DNA of 64,000 nt from NCBI GenBank assembly GCA_963708155.1, contig OY970183.1:2852001-2916000 (forward strand). The letters are read 5' to 3'. The position numbers and the translations under genes are program-made. This document shows, piece after piece, positions 8,205-17,092 of the stretch (its first letter is position 1; every line of letters starts with the position of its first letter). The notes below the pieces were generated by a model. The model did no database searches. It saw only the letters and a list, made by a program, of their open reading frames with translations, and was not told the origin of the DNA. The stretch comes from Methylovirgula sp963708155. Its GTDB lineage: Bacteria > Pseudomonadota > Alphaproteobacteria > Rhizobiales > Beijerinckiaceae.

Positions 8205-9519
8205 ATGCTCGACGCAGAACTCAAGCCCATTCTCGAGGTCAAGAACGTCAGCCAGAGTTATCGCACCGGCGCGGGCGAAGCCGGCGCGCAGGTGCTCGAC
8301 AATGTTTCGCTGACTTTGACCGAGGGCGAGATCGTCGGCCTGCTCGGCCGCTCCGGCTCCGGCAAGTCTTCCCTTCTGCGCATTATCTCCGGGTTGACCC
8401 AGCCGACCGACGGCGAAGTGCTCTTCCGGCAAGAGCCGGTGAAGGGACCGTATCGACTCGATCTCCATGGTTTTCCAGAGCGCGGCGCTGTTTCCCTGGC
8501 TATCGGTTCTCGCCAATGTCGAGCTCGGCCTGCGCGCCAAGAAAGTGCCGGAGGCGGAAGCGCGCCCGCGGGCGCTGAAGGCGATCGACGTCATCGGCCT
8601 CGATGGTTTCGAATCCGCCTTTCCGAAAGAGCTTTCGGGCGGCATGCGCCAGCGCGTCGGCTTCGCCCGCGCGCTCGTCGTCGATCCGACGATCCTTCTG
8701 ATGGACGAGCCTTTCTCGGCGCTCGACGTTCTGACCGCAGAGACGCTGCGTACCGACCTGCTCGATCTCTGGGTCGAAGGCCGCGTGCCGATCAAATCGA
8801 TCCTGATGGTGACGCACAACATCGAGGAGGCGGTGCTGATGTGCAATCGCATCCTCGTTCTCTCCTCGAACCCCGGCCGCATCGCCGAGGAAATCCACGT
8901 CACGCTGCCCTATCCGCGCAATCGCCTGGCGCCGGAATTCCGCCAACTGGTCGACCGCATCTATGCGCTGATGACGCGCCGCGCCGCGGCGCCGACGCCC
9001 GGCCGCGAAGGAACGTTCCCCGGCCTCGGCCTCGGCATGGCGTTGCCGGAAGTCTCGACCAATACGATGGCGGGCCTCATGGAGACGCTGGCGGGGGCGC
9101 CCTATCACGGCCACGCCGACCTGCCGCCGCTTGCCGACAGCCTGCAGATGGCGATCGACGATCTCTTCCCCGTCGGCGAAACCTTGCAGCTCCTGCGTTT
9201 TGCCGAATTTGCCGAAGGCGACATCAAGCTGACGCCGGCCGGCATGCGCTTCGCCGAAATGGATGTCGATGCGCGCAAGAAGCTTTTTGGCGATCATCTC
9301 GTCGCCTATGTGCCGCTCGCGGCGCGCATCAAGAACGTGCTCGACGAGCGTCCGACCCATTCGGCCCGCGAGACGCGCTTCCTCGAAGAACTCGAGGATT
9401 ACATGTCCGAGGAATATGCCGAGCGGACGTTGAAGAGTGTCATCACCTGGGGCCGCTATGGCGAGGTCTTCGCCTATGACGAGGGCTCGGAGACGTTCTC
9501 CCTCGAAAATCCGACGTAG
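8205..9519 (+). CDS. ABC transporter ATPase with C-terminal AAA-associated domain (one frame change)
   Basis: The energising subunit for the preceding permease. The N-terminal part has Walker A GRSGSGKSSLLR. After a frame change the rest has MVFQSAALFPWL (Q-loop), ELSGGMRQRVGFARAL (signature), ILLMDEPFSALDVL (Walker B) and a C-terminal AAA-associated domain (EGDIKLTPAGMRFAEMDVDA) known from nitrate/sulfonate transporter ATPases. The frame changes at about 8451-8455: one surplus base after codon TAT joins KGPY to DSISMVFQ. The change removes no motif, so a sequencing error is likelier than a dead gene. The start is the ATG at 8205 with GAGG upstream. It ends 3 bases from the convergent mgtE. 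Confidence 0.85.
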
Positions 9520-9522
9520 GTT

Positions 9523-10942
9523 TTATCGCAACCCGAACCACAGCGTCGCGAAGGTCAAAAACGAGCCATAGCCGACGCAATCGGTCACCGTCGTGACGAA
9601 GGCGCCGGAGGAAACGGCCGGGTCGATCTTCAATCTGTGCAAGGCAAGCGGAATCAAAATCCCGCCCAGCGCTCCGGCGAGGAGATTGGTCACCATCGCG
9701 AAGGCGATGACGATGCCGAGGCCCGCCAGGCCGAACCAGAACAGCGCGCCGATCCCGGTGATAAGCCCGAATATAGCGCCGTTCAGGCCGCCGACGAAAA
9801 CCTCGCGGCCGATGACCCGCCAGGTGTTGAGCTTTGTAAGCTGCCGCGTCGCCAAAGCGCGCACGACGACGGTCATGGTCTGCGTCGCCGCATTGCCGCC
9901 CTGACTCGCGACGATGGGCGCAAGAACCGCGAGCGCCACCATCTTCTGCAATTGATTCTGGAAGATACCAAGCACCGACGAAGCGATGAAGGCCGTGACG
10001 AGATTGACGAACAGCCAGAGGAATCGGCTTTTGGCGGTCCACCAGATCGAAGTCCGAGAGTTCCTCGCTGGGCGAGACGCCGCCGAGCGCCTTGATTTCC
10101 TCGTCGGCTTCCTCGCGGATAACATCGACGACATCGTCGATGGTGACGACGCCGACGAGCCGCTCAGCCGCATCGACGACCGGCGCTGAAACGAGATTGT
10201 AGCGCTGGAACAGCCGCGCGACATCCTCGCGGTCCTCATTGACATCGATCCGGCGCCGATCCGTGTCGAGAATATTGCCGAGTTCCGCCTGAGCGTTGAC
10301 GCGCAGCAATTGGTCGAGAAACACAGTTCCGAGCAATCGGTGCGCCGGATCGACGACGAAAATCTCGAAGAAGGATTCGGGCAGATCCTCCTCCGGCGCG
10401 TCGCGCAGAAAATCGATCATCTGCCCGGCGGTCCAGAACGGCGGCGCCGTCACCAGCGTCGTTTGCATCAGGCGGCCGGCGGAATTCTCCGGATATTCGA
10501 GACTGCGCTGGAGCGCGACGCGCTCGATAGCCGGCATCGCCTCGAGGATTTCGCTCTGTTCCTGCCTGTCGAAATCCTCGAGCAGCACGAGCGCGTCGTC
10601 GGCCTCGAGTTCCGACATGCCATCGGCGACCGTCCGGGTCGGCAATTCCTCGAAAATCTGATCACGAATATTGGAATCGACTTCGGTGAGCGCGGCGAAG
10701 TCGAAGTCGCGGCCCATGAGTTCGATCAGCTTCGGGCGCGAATCGCTGGGCAGATTCTCGATAAGGGTCGCAAGATCGGCCTCGTGCAGATCGCCCGCCA
10801 GACGCCGCACCTCGTCCGGGTCTTCGGCCGCAACCGCATCGGCGACATCGGCGACGAATTCCGGCCGGATCACGCCGTCTTCGTCATCTTCCGGCGCGAG
10901 TTCGGCGAGATCACCCTGAGACTCGGGGTCGAAATGGGTCAT
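9523..10942 (-). CDS. mgtE: Magnesium transporter MgtE (one frame change)
   Basis: A Mg2+ channel gated by cytosolic Mg2+. Parts in order: MgtE N domain (ADLATLIENLPSDSRPKLIE), two CBS domains (about residues 150-270, ending VGVVTIDDVVDVIREEADEE), then five membrane segments including the family motif APIVASQGGNAATQTMTVVV and the C-terminal GSFLTFATLWFGLR. The frame changes at about 10029-10032 in a run of four T (plus strand); with three, the linker reads into FLWLFVNLVTAFIASSV. All motifs are intact across the join, so this is probably an assembly error. The start ATG at 10940-10942 is followed by an acidic N-terminus. No Mg-sensing leader was recognised upstream. Confidence 0.9.
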
Positions 10943-11126
10943 TTGCTAATCCTGACTCGCGCTGGAGCGGGGTGCGAAGAAGCGATGCCGGCGTCTTGTG
11001 CAAATTCTGCTTTAAGTCTCTCGAATCGACCATGTTCCTGATTTTGGACCGGTTCGGTGCAAAATCATCGTGATCTTCAGGGCTCGCCGGTTCATAAGGA
11101 GCCCGTTTCAGGAAGGCAAACCCTCA

Positions 11127-12056
11127 ATGCTGCAAATCCTGGCGCGGCGATTTGGCGCCGCCGCCGTGCTTTTTGTTTTTCTCGCCAGTGCTGGCGCTGC
11201 AGCGCCGGCCTGCGGCCCCGACAAGCTCGGCACTGAGCGCACGCTCACGCTGTCGACGGCCGGCGGCTTCGCCGTCGGATTGCAGACCTATCCCCAGACT
11301 CTGGCGCTGGCGGATCACGAAGTGGTGCTGACCTTCGACGATGGTCCGTGGCCGACAACAACGCCGAAGGTGCTTGATGCGCTGGCGCGGGAATGCGTCA
11401 AGGCGACGTTCTTTCTCATCGGCCGCAATGCCGCAGCCTATCCGGCGCTGGCGCGGCGCGAAGTGGCCGAGGGCCATTCGATCGGCAATCATACTTTTTC
11501 GCATCCGGCGCGGACGCTGAGGCTGATGACAAATGCTGCCGCCCGAGCCGATATTCTGCACGGCTTTACGGCCGACGAGACAGCCGCCTACGGCCACGCC
11601 GATGGCCAGATCAGCTTTTTCCGCTTTCCCGGCTTTGCCGATACTCCGGCGCTTGTCTCATGGCTCGAGAGCCGCAATGTCGGAATCTTCGGCTCGGACC
11701 TCTGGGCGTCAGACTGGCTGCTGCTGACCCCGCAGGCCGAGCTCGATCTCGTTCTCAAGCGGCTCGATCGCGCCCGGCGCGGGATTCTGTTGCTGCACGA
11801 TAGCCGCGTGTCGACGGCGGAGATGCTGCCGCAGCTTCTGCGCGCCCTCAAACAGCGCGGCTACAAGATCGTCCATATCGCGCCGGGGCCGGACAGGCCC
11901 GCGCTGCGCCCGGCGCCTCCCGGCTGGAAATCCGAGACCGAGGAAATCCTGGCCCGGATCATTCCGCGGCTCGCGGGTCATAAAGCCGCCCCGGCGAACA
12001 AAGGGCAAACCCCTCCACAGGCTTTGCCTGAGCCGCAAATGTCCCGCCGTAAGTGA
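11127..12056 (+). CDS. Secreted polysaccharide deacetylase (NodB homology, CE4)
   Basis: A 309-residue exported carbohydrate esterase. A signal peptide (MLQILARRFGAAAVLFVFLA) is followed by the NodB domain with the metal triad and catalytic motifs: TFDDGPWP, HSIGNHTFSHP, RFPGFADTP and ILLLHDS. These are the complete set for zinc-dependent deacetylation of N-acetyl sugars such as peptidoglycan or chitooligosaccharide. The start at 11127 is preceded by GGAAGG at 11111-11116; an in-frame earlier start at 11070 lacks a site. It has no operon partner and reads divergently from mgtE. The substrate is not evident. Confidence 0.88.
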   Translation: MLQILARRFGAAAVLFVFLASAGAAAPACGPDKLGTERTLTLSTAGGFAVGLQTYPQTLALADHEVVLTFDDGPWPTTTPKVLDALARECVKATFFLIGRNAAAYPALARREVAEGHSIGNHTFSHPARTLRLMTNAAARADILHGFTADETAAYGHADGQISFFRFPGFADTPALVSWLESRNVGIFGSDLWASDWLLLTPQAELDLVLKRLDRARRGILLLHDSRVSTAEMLPQLLRALKQRGYKIVHIAPGPDRPALRPAPPGWKSETEEILARIIPRLAGHKAAPANKGQTPPQALPEPQMSRRK

Positions 12057-12200
12057 GCCCAAGCGAGCTTTCTGTGCGCAGAACACGGCCTGGTAGCGTA
12101 ACGGCTTGACCGCAACCGATATGCTCACTCAAATCGGCTAAACAACAGTGCGCGGCCGTCAAAGCTTGATCGCAGCGGCCCGCCGATTGGGAGATTTCAG

Positions 12201-12497
12201 ATGTCTGCCATCGGTCTTGTCGTAGAGCTCGTTGCCGGCGCGATAGGCGGCAACGGCATAGCGTCCGCCGCCAAAAACCTCGATCTCGGGACGCTGGGCA
12301 ATTCGCTTGTCGGCGCAATAGGCGGCGCCGCGGGGACCTCGTTCCTCAGCATTCTCATCCCGGCGCTGGAAAACGTCGGTCATGTCGACATCGCCGCGCT
12401 CGCCGGACAGGCAGTCGGCGGCGGCATTTTCGGCGCGGTGCTGACCGCCATTGTCGCGGCGATTCGCAACGCCAGCGCCGGCAAACCGGCTTTATAG
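12201..12497 (+). CDS. Small glycine/alanine-rich membrane protein, conserved hypothetical type
   Basis: A 98-residue protein of two glycine-rich hydrophobic stretches (about residues 3-20 and 36-56) and a third at 67-90 (AGQAVGGGIFGAVLTAIVAA). Patterns such as AGAIGGNGIASAAKN, GTLGNSLVGAIGGAAG and GQAVGGGIFGAVL recall glycine-zipper membrane proteins. I recall similar small proteins in Bradyrhizobium-type genomes but know no function. The ATG at 12201 lies in frame directly after a non-coding stretch, with GGGAG at 12188-12192 as ribosome site. It stands alone between the deacetylase and the tRNA gene. Confidence 0.6.
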   Translation: MSAIGLVVELVAGAIGGNGIASAAKNLDLGTLGNSLVGAIGGAAGTSFLSILIPALENVGHVDIAALAGQAVGGGIFGAVLTAIVAAIRNASAGKPAL

Positions 12498-12579
12498 CAG
12501 CGGCAGCCGACTGCCGCCGCGATAAGCTACGGGGGGCACCCTCGGAAACTGCGCTTAGAACGAAGCACTAGAGGGGGCT

Positions 12580-12664
12580 TGGTGCGGCCAAGAGGACTCG
12601 AACCTCCACTGGTCTCCCAACTAGCACCTCAAGCTAGCGCGTCTACCAATTCCGCCATGGCCGC
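12580..12664 (-). tRNA. tRNA-Leu(GAG)
   Basis: On the minus strand the cloverleaf is complete: acceptor GCGGCCA pairs with TGGCCGC followed by A73 and an encoded CCA. The D arm carries AATTGGTAGA. The anticodon stem CTAGC/GCTAG encloses the loop TTGAGGT, giving anticodon GAG, which reads CUU and CUC leucine codons. A long variable arm (TTGGGAGACCAG) marks a class II tRNA, and the T loop is GGTTCGAGTCC. It sits between two unrelated protein genes, and no integrase or attachment site lies beside it. Confidence 0.97.
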
Positions 12665-12751
12665 GAAGGTCGTGTCGTCTAACAAAAACCCCCTGCCCTG
12701 ACAAGGCTCGGGACCATCGATATGCGCCTCTTTGCCGAAAGAGCCCGGACA

Positions 12752-13393
12752 ATGCGGCTTTACGATTATCCCGTTGCCCCGAATTGCCGCCGCGTACGCA
12801 TTTTTCTGGCTGAAAAAGGCATTTCCATTCCGACCCAGACGATCGATCTGACCACCCAGGAGCAGCTCTCCCCCAGCTATCGCGCCGTCAATCCGCGCTG
12901 CACCGTCCCCGCGCTCCAACTCGATAACGGGACGCTAATCACCGAAGTGCTGGCCATCTGGCGCTATTTCGAGGAGGCCGAACCAGAGCCGCCGCTGCTG
13001 GGCCGCGACGCCCAGGGCAAGGCGCTGGTGACGATGTGGGAGCGGCGGATGGAGCTTGACGGCTTTCTTCCCGGTATGGAGGCGATGCGGAATTTCCTCC
13101 GCGGGTTACGCTCGCGAGCGCTGACCGGCCGGCGCAATGACGAGCAGATCCCGGCGCTGGTCGAGCGCGGCAAATTGCGCCTCGCCGATTTTTTCTTCGA
13201 TCTCGACGAGCATCTGTCGCACTCGCCCTACGTAGCCGGTGCCGAGTTCACGGCCGCCGACATCACGGGCTTTGTTGCGCTTGATTTTGTCGCCAGCCGG
13301 CTCAAATTGCCGGTCATGGACAATCATATCCATTTGCGCCGATGGTTCGAGACCATCGCGGCGCGGCCGAGCGTGCAATTGTGCGCAGCCTGA
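12752..13393 (+). CDS. Glutathione S-transferase family protein
   Basis: A 213-residue cytosolic GST. The thioredoxin-fold half begins MRLYDYPVAPNCRRVRIFLAEKG and contains the cis-proline and glutathione-contact region RCTVPALQLDNGTLITEVLAI; the all-helical C-terminal half contains SHSPYVAGAEFTAADI, the N-capping box of GSTs. The serine/cysteine usually near the active site is within APNCRR. The start at 12752 is chosen over the in-frame 12722 because the fold begins there; neither has a strong ribosome site. The 3' end overlaps the start of lipB by about 50 bases if lipB begins at 13342. The substrate is unknown. Confidence 0.87.
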   Translation: MRLYDYPVAPNCRRVRIFLAEKGISIPTQTIDLTTQEQLSPSYRAVNPRCTVPALQLDNGTLITEVLAIWRYFEEAEPEPPLLGRDAQGKALVTMWERRMELDGFLPGMEAMRNFLRGLRSRALTGRRNDEQIPALVERGKLRLADFFFDLDEHLSHSPYVAGAEFTAADITGFVALDFVASRLKLPVMDNHIHLRRWFETIAARPSVQLCAA

Positions 13394-14100
13394 TCCAGCG
13401 TGAGCAAATCGCCCGCACTTTGCAGACGCAGGAGACTGCGCCGGTCGAATGGCGCGGGCTCGAGGGACTAACGCCCTATGCCGATGCACTGGACCTGATG
13501 GAGACTCGCGTCGCTGCAATCGCGGCGGGCGCTGCTGCGGAAGCAGTGCTGCTGCTCGAACATCCGCCACTCTATACGGCTGGCACATCCGCGGCGGAAT
13601 TCGATGCGGAGGCCTTGCGCTTTCCGCTGCACCGGACCGGCCGCGGCGGCCAGATCACCTATCATGGACCCGGCCAAAGGGTCGGCTATGTCATGCTCGA
13701 TTTGAGCCGCCGGGGGCAGGACGTCCGCGCCTTTGTCGCCGCGCTGGAGGATTGGATCATCGCCGCGCTCGCGCAATTCGGCGTGCAAGGCGAGCGGCGC
13801 GAAGAGCGCGTTGGCGTCTGGGTCGCCCGGCCGGCCAAGCCACGCGGCCCGAACGGCGAACCAGCCGAAGACAAGATCGCCGCGATCGGTATCAGGGTGC
13901 GGCGCTGGGTGTCCTTCCACGGCATTTCGCTCAACGTCGCGCCGGATCTCTCGCATTATGCCGGCATTACGCCCTGCGGCATCGCCGCCCCGCATCTCGG
14001 CCTCACCAGCCTTGCCGATCTCGGCGTCACCGCGAATATGGCGGAAGTCGATTTCGCCCTCCGCCATACCTTCGAGGCGATCTTCGGCCGAACCGCCTGA
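13342..14100 (+). CDS. lipB: Octanoyltransferase LipB
   Basis: Transfers octanoate from acyl carrier protein to lipoyl domains, the first step of endogenous lipoate synthesis. Family motifs are complete: LEHPPLYTAGTSA, GRGGQITYHGPGQ, the lysine of KIAAIGIRVRRWVSFHGI, and the catalytic cysteine in ITPCGIAAPH. The 252-residue frame starts inside the GST gene; a later GTG at 13381 (VRSLIQREQ) would shorten the overlap and is equally plausible. It ends 2 bases from the convergent azoR. A partner lipA is not in the window. Confidence 0.95.
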   Translation: MVRDHRGAAERAIVRSLIQREQIARTLQTQETAPVEWRGLEGLTPYADALDLMETRVAAIAAGAAAEAVLLLEHPPLYTAGTSAAEFDAEALRFPLHRTGRGGQITYHGPGQRVGYVMLDLSRRGQDVRAFVAALEDWIIAALAQFGVQGERREERVGVWVARPAKPRGPNGEPAEDKIAAIGIRVRRWVSFHGISLNVAPDLSHYAGITPCGIAAPHLGLTSLADLGVTANMAEVDFALRHTFEAIFGRTA

Positions 14101-14102
14101 GC

Positions 14103-14726
14103 TCAGGCGGCCTTCAGCCCCGCGGCCTGCTGCAAGGCTTTATCGAGCGCTGTCTGGCGCGCGTCCGGCCCAAGCTGCACGCCTTCGGCAATGATGATTT
14201 CGGGGTTGGTGATACCAACAAAGCCGAAGACCGAACGCAGATAGGTCTCGACGTGCTCGAAGGAAGCCGCCGGCTGGCCCGGGCCGTAAAAATTGCCGCG
14301 CGTAACGGCGATGATGACGCGCTTGCCGGGCGCAAGGCCCTTCAAGCCCTCTGCCCCGTACGCGAAAGTCTTGCCGGGCACGAGGATGCGGTCGATCCAC
14401 GCCTTCAATTGGCTCGGGATGGTGAAATTATACATGGGCGCGCCGATGACAATGATGTCGGCGGCGAGAAACTCATCGAGGATCGCATCGCTCGCCGCGC
14501 GGCCCGCGGCAAATTCAGGTGCGTCGCCTGCCGCCGCCGAGATCGGATGGGCGGAGGGAAAATTCGCCGCAGTCGCATGCGCGGGCGCCGCAGCGGCAAG
14601 GTCGTGATGGATCACCCCAAGGCCCGGATTGGCCTCGCGCAGCTTCTCCACGATGGCGGCGGTGAGCGTCCGGCTCACCGAATTCGGCCCGGTAATGCTG
14701 GAATCGATATGCAGCAGTGTCGTCAT
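14103..14726 (-). CDS. azoR: FMN-dependent NADH:quinone/azo oxidoreductase AzoR
   Basis: A 207-residue flavodoxin-fold homodimeric enzyme that reduces quinones by two electrons and azo dyes in vitro, protecting against electrophile stress. Seen: the N-terminal FMN phosphate loop HIDSSITGPNSVSRTLT, the isoalloxazine-contact segment APMYNFTIPSQLKAWIDR, and TRGNFYGPG. It begins at the ATG at 14724-14726. It is transcribed divergently from an HxlR-type regulator 89 bases away. In Bacillus subtilis the HxlR protein YodB represses azoR1, so this regulator is the obvious candidate to control it. Confidence 0.95.
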   Translation of the reverse strand: MTTLLHIDSSITGPNSVSRTLTAAIVEKLREANPGLGVIHHDLAAAAPAHATAANFPSAHPISAAAGDAPEFAAGRAASDAILDEFLAADIIVIGAPMYNFTIPSQLKAWIDRILVPGKTFAYGAEGLKGLAPGKRVIIAVTRGNFYGPGQPAASFEHVETYLRSVFGFVGITNPEIIIAEGVQLGPDARQTALDKALQQAAGLKAA

Positions 14727-14737
14727 GGGTCACCTTG

Positions 14738-14765
14738 GTATTGGTTTGTAACCTAGACTAAATAC
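14738..14765. promoter_or_regulatory. Candidate HxlR operator between azoR and its regulator
   Basis: The 89-base space between the divergent genes contains a perfect short inverted repeat GGTT-TGT-AACC at 14743-14753 nested within an outer repeat GTATT (14738-14742) and AATAC (14761-14765). It is close to the azoR start and would overlap its promoter. No consensus for this regulator is known to me, so the assignment is by position and symmetry. Confidence 0.35.
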
Positions 14766-14815
14766 GGCACCGCTGTTAGAAGCCGCAAGAAGGCACATTT
14801 TTGGGCGCGACGAAC

Positions 14816-15199
14816 ATGGACGTAACTATCGAGCGGCCGCAGATGGAACACACCGACTGCCGCAGAGTGAGCCAGGTTCTGGCCCGCGTCGGCGACAAGT
14901 GGAGCGTGCTTGTCGTCATGCAGCTCGCCGAAGGTGAAAGGCGCTTCAGCGAAATCAAGCGGGGCGTGAACGGCATTTCCCAGCGGATGCTGACACTCAC
15001 TTTGCGCGGGCTCGAACGCGACGGGCTGGTGACGCGCACGATCCATCCGACCGTTCCACCGCGTGTCGATTACGAGCTGACCGAGTTGGGCCACTCGCTT
15101 CGCCAACCAGTGATGGCGCTCGGGCAATGGGCGCTCGCGCATGTCGATCAGATCGACGCGGCGCGTGAGCGGTTCGATCGCGCCAGCACGGCGCGCTAG
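14816..15199 (+). CDS. HxlR-family transcriptional regulator with N-terminal cysteine
   Basis: A 127-residue winged-helix repressor or activator. HxlR features: CRRVSQVLARVGDKWSVLVV at the N-terminus, RFSEIKRGVNGISQRMLTLT as recognition helix, and VDYELTELGHSL for the wing. Cys15 lies at the position of the redox-active cysteine of quinone/diamide sensors such as YodB and QorR, and it is the only cysteine in the protein. The ATG at 14816 is preferred to an upstream TTG at 14801. Divergence from azoR supports a quinone-responsive regulator. It ends 2 bases from the convergent acylphosphatase. Confidence 0.88.
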   Translation: MDVTIERPQMEHTDCRRVSQVLARVGDKWSVLVVMQLAEGERRFSEIKRGVNGISQRMLTLTLRGLERDGLVTRTIHPTVPPRVDYELTELGHSLRQPVMALGQWALAHVDQIDAARERFDRASTAR

Positions 15200-15201
15200 G
15201 A

Positions 15202-15504
15202 TCACAGACTCGGCAGAAGGACGAAGCCGCGCGGCGGCAATTCAGCGAGCACGGCGGCATCCGGCTCGTACAAAGCAAGGTGCGCGACGCGCGCCCCCGC
15301 CGGACCGCTGCGGCAAGCCGCGACGAGCGCATCGACGGATTCGATTGTTCCGGCGAAGAGCGCTTCGACATCGCCATTCATCCGATTGCGCACGAAGCCG
15401 CTCACGTCGTGACGCTCCGCCGCGCGCTGGACGAAGACGCGAAAGCCGACGCCCTGCACATAGCCACTGATCAGGACCGCAACGATCTTTTCTCTATCCG
15501 TCAT
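15202..15504 (-). CDS. acyP: Acylphosphatase
   Basis: A 100-residue alpha/beta sandwich enzyme hydrolysing acyl phosphates such as 1,3-bisphosphoglycerate and carbamoyl phosphate. The signature SGYVQGVGFRVFVQRAAER holds the phosphate-binding loop and its arginine; the catalytic asparagine is in GFVRNRMNGDVEALF. The start is the ATG at 15502-15504; a longer in-frame start at 15525 adds seven residues. The single-gene unit faces the HxlR gene. Confidence 0.93.
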   Translation of the reverse strand: MTDREKIVAVLISGYVQGVGFRVFVQRAAERHDVSGFVRNRMNGDVEALFAGTIESVDALVAACRSGPAGARVAHLALYEPDAAVLAELPPRGFVLLPSL

Positions 15505-15823
15505 AGCCGATCCGTCGCGCTTCAAAACGAGACAAAAAGCTTAACCCGGCCCGGCGCGCGCGCCACTTCTTGCGCAATCAATTTGCGGAAAATAGTGGCC
15601 CATCTGATCGCGAACGCAAAATCTTGCCGGGAACAAAGCGCTAATCGCGCCTGATCAGTGATTCGTCGCCGCTCCGTTCGCGCTTTCGTCGAGAAGTTAA
15701 CGAAAGGCAGGCACGGCGCGCCGCAACGTCGTCACGACGACGATCGACGTGGCAATCCTGTCCGGACTGCCACGCCTCATGGCTGCGATGATTGGCGAAG
15801 GAAAGCGATGCCGCGGCGCGGGC
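15505..15823. other. Gene-free stretch upstream of acyP
   Basis: About 320 bases between acyP (upstream side) and the end of the ExoR-like gene, both on the minus strand. I see no credible ORF, tRNA or strong hairpin with a T tract. It presumably holds the acyP promoter. The apparent plus-strand ORF here has no family features and runs antisense into the next gene. Confidence 0.5.
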
Positions 15824-16696
15824 TCAGTGCCGCTTCTTGTAATCGGACAGATAAAGCGCGGCGATCTGTTTATCGGTGTCGCTCGCGGCGGCATTCGCCT
15901 TTTGGTAAAGGTCGGCGATCCACTGGTTCTTCTTGTCCTGTCCAGCCGATTGCTGGGCAAGCGACAACCACATCAGGCCGAGACCGCGCTGGCGCGCGAC
16001 GCCCTCACGTCCGGTGAACAGCAATTGTCCGAGCAGGGCCTGAGCCTCGGCATGGTTCTTTTCGGCCGCAAGATGCAGCCAGCGCGCCGCCTGCCCCGCA
16101 TCCTTGTTGACGCCGACGCCGTCGAGATACATGCGGGCGAGATCATATTGCGCATCGGCATTGCCGAAATTCGTCGCCGCATACTGGAACATTTCAAGCG
16201 CCCGCATCGGATCGGCGGCGACCTTGGTGTTCGTTATGCCCGTGAGGCTATAAGCACCGACCGCGACGAAGGCGCTGGACACAACCGCTTCTTCACGCGG
16301 GCTGGAATTATCCTCGTCGTAATTTTCGACGATCTGCTCGAAATAATCGTAGGCCTTTTCGTCGTCCTGGGGGACGCCGTCGCCATCGGCGTACATTTTG
16401 GCGAGTTTCCAGCGCGCGAGCGACTCGCCACCTGCCGCGGCATATTTCAGCGCTTGCAGGCCCGAGCGGGAGTTGCCGCTCCTGAAATCCTCCAGGCCGG
16501 CGCGCAGCGCGGCTTCCGGATTCTTGAAAATCTGCAGGGGTGTTTTGTCGGCGCTCTCAGCCGATTGCGGCGTGCCGTCGAAGGCCACCGTGCGGCCCGG
16601 CCCAAGTATAGTCGCGGCCAGCAGAATTGCCGCGCCAATGAGCGCAACGCGGGGCCGAGCTATTTGCACGTCACGGCCCCCGAGCCCTGCCGTCAT
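15824..16696 (-). CDS. exoR: ExoR-like periplasmic Sel1-repeat regulator
   Basis: A 290-residue protein with an N-terminal hydrophobic export segment (ARPRVALIGAAILLAATIL) and Sel1/TPR-like repeats: GGESLARWKLAKMYADGDGV, NADAQYDLARMYLDGVGV and NHAEAQALLGQLLFTG. The order of repeats and the closing GLMWLSLAQQSAGQ match my memory of Sinorhizobium ExoR, the periplasmic inhibitor of the ChvG sensor kinase that governs exopolysaccharide, motility and acid response. The ATG at 16694-16696 is preferred over a TTG at 16741. ChvG/ChvI are not in the window. Confidence is high for the Sel1 family and moderate for exoR orthology. Confidence 0.75.
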   Translation of the reverse strand: MTAGLGGRDVQIARPRVALIGAAILLAATILGPGRTVAFDGTPQSAESADKTPLQIFKNPEAALRAGLEDFRSGNSRSGLQALKYAAAGGESLARWKLAKMYADGDGVPQDDEKAYDYFEQIVENYDEDNSSPREEAVVSSAFVAVGAYSLTGITNTKVAADPMRALEMFQYAATNFGNADAQYDLARMYLDGVGVNKDAGQAARWLHLAAEKNHAEAQALLGQLLFTGREGVARQRGLGLMWLSLAQQSAGQDKKNQWIADLYQKANAAASDTDKQIAALYLSDYKKRH

Positions 16697-17092
16697 ATCG
16701 CGGCTGAGAAGGTTCTGCTTATTGACGACGCGCGCTTCCAACTCTTATGACCCCGCTTGGTTCGAAAAGTGAGCGACAGCCCCTGATGAGGGACAATCCA
16801 ATGCCTCGCGGGGGGCGCGGGCGACTCCTGATGACGAACTCCGCCTACAGCTGCTGCAAGTGAGACTCGACACCACTTCGTTTCCTTCGAGTGATTTTAG
16901 ACTAGCCGTTGGTTTATGGCTGAAAAGCGGCCTTCTTCTTCGCTGCATCGCATCTGTAGAAGATGCTCCCGAGCTGTTGCCCTAATGTCACGACTCTTGA
17001 AACGCACTTAAGAGCCGACGCGCAATTGCACGGGCCCCCGTAATTCGAGACTTATGGTAACCGAAGTTTTCGCCGGTTATTCCGGCTTGCGG
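16697..17092. other. Gene-free stretch between mntR and the exoR-like gene
   Basis: About 395 bases of relatively lower GC, probably including the exoR-like promoter. Short reading frames on both strands lack ribosome sites or protein-like composition. The only structure noted is the tandem repeat at its right edge, overlapping the mntR stop codon. No T-rich terminator hairpin was recognised. Confidence 0.5.

Noticed and set aside
12580..12664. tRNA-Leu as an integration site for a genomic island
   Set aside because: No integrase, no repeated 3' end of the tRNA and ordinary genes on both sides.
16745..16948. A 67-codon minus-strand frame upstream of the exoR-like gene
   Set aside because: No ribosome site, Arg/Ser-rich start and no conserved features.
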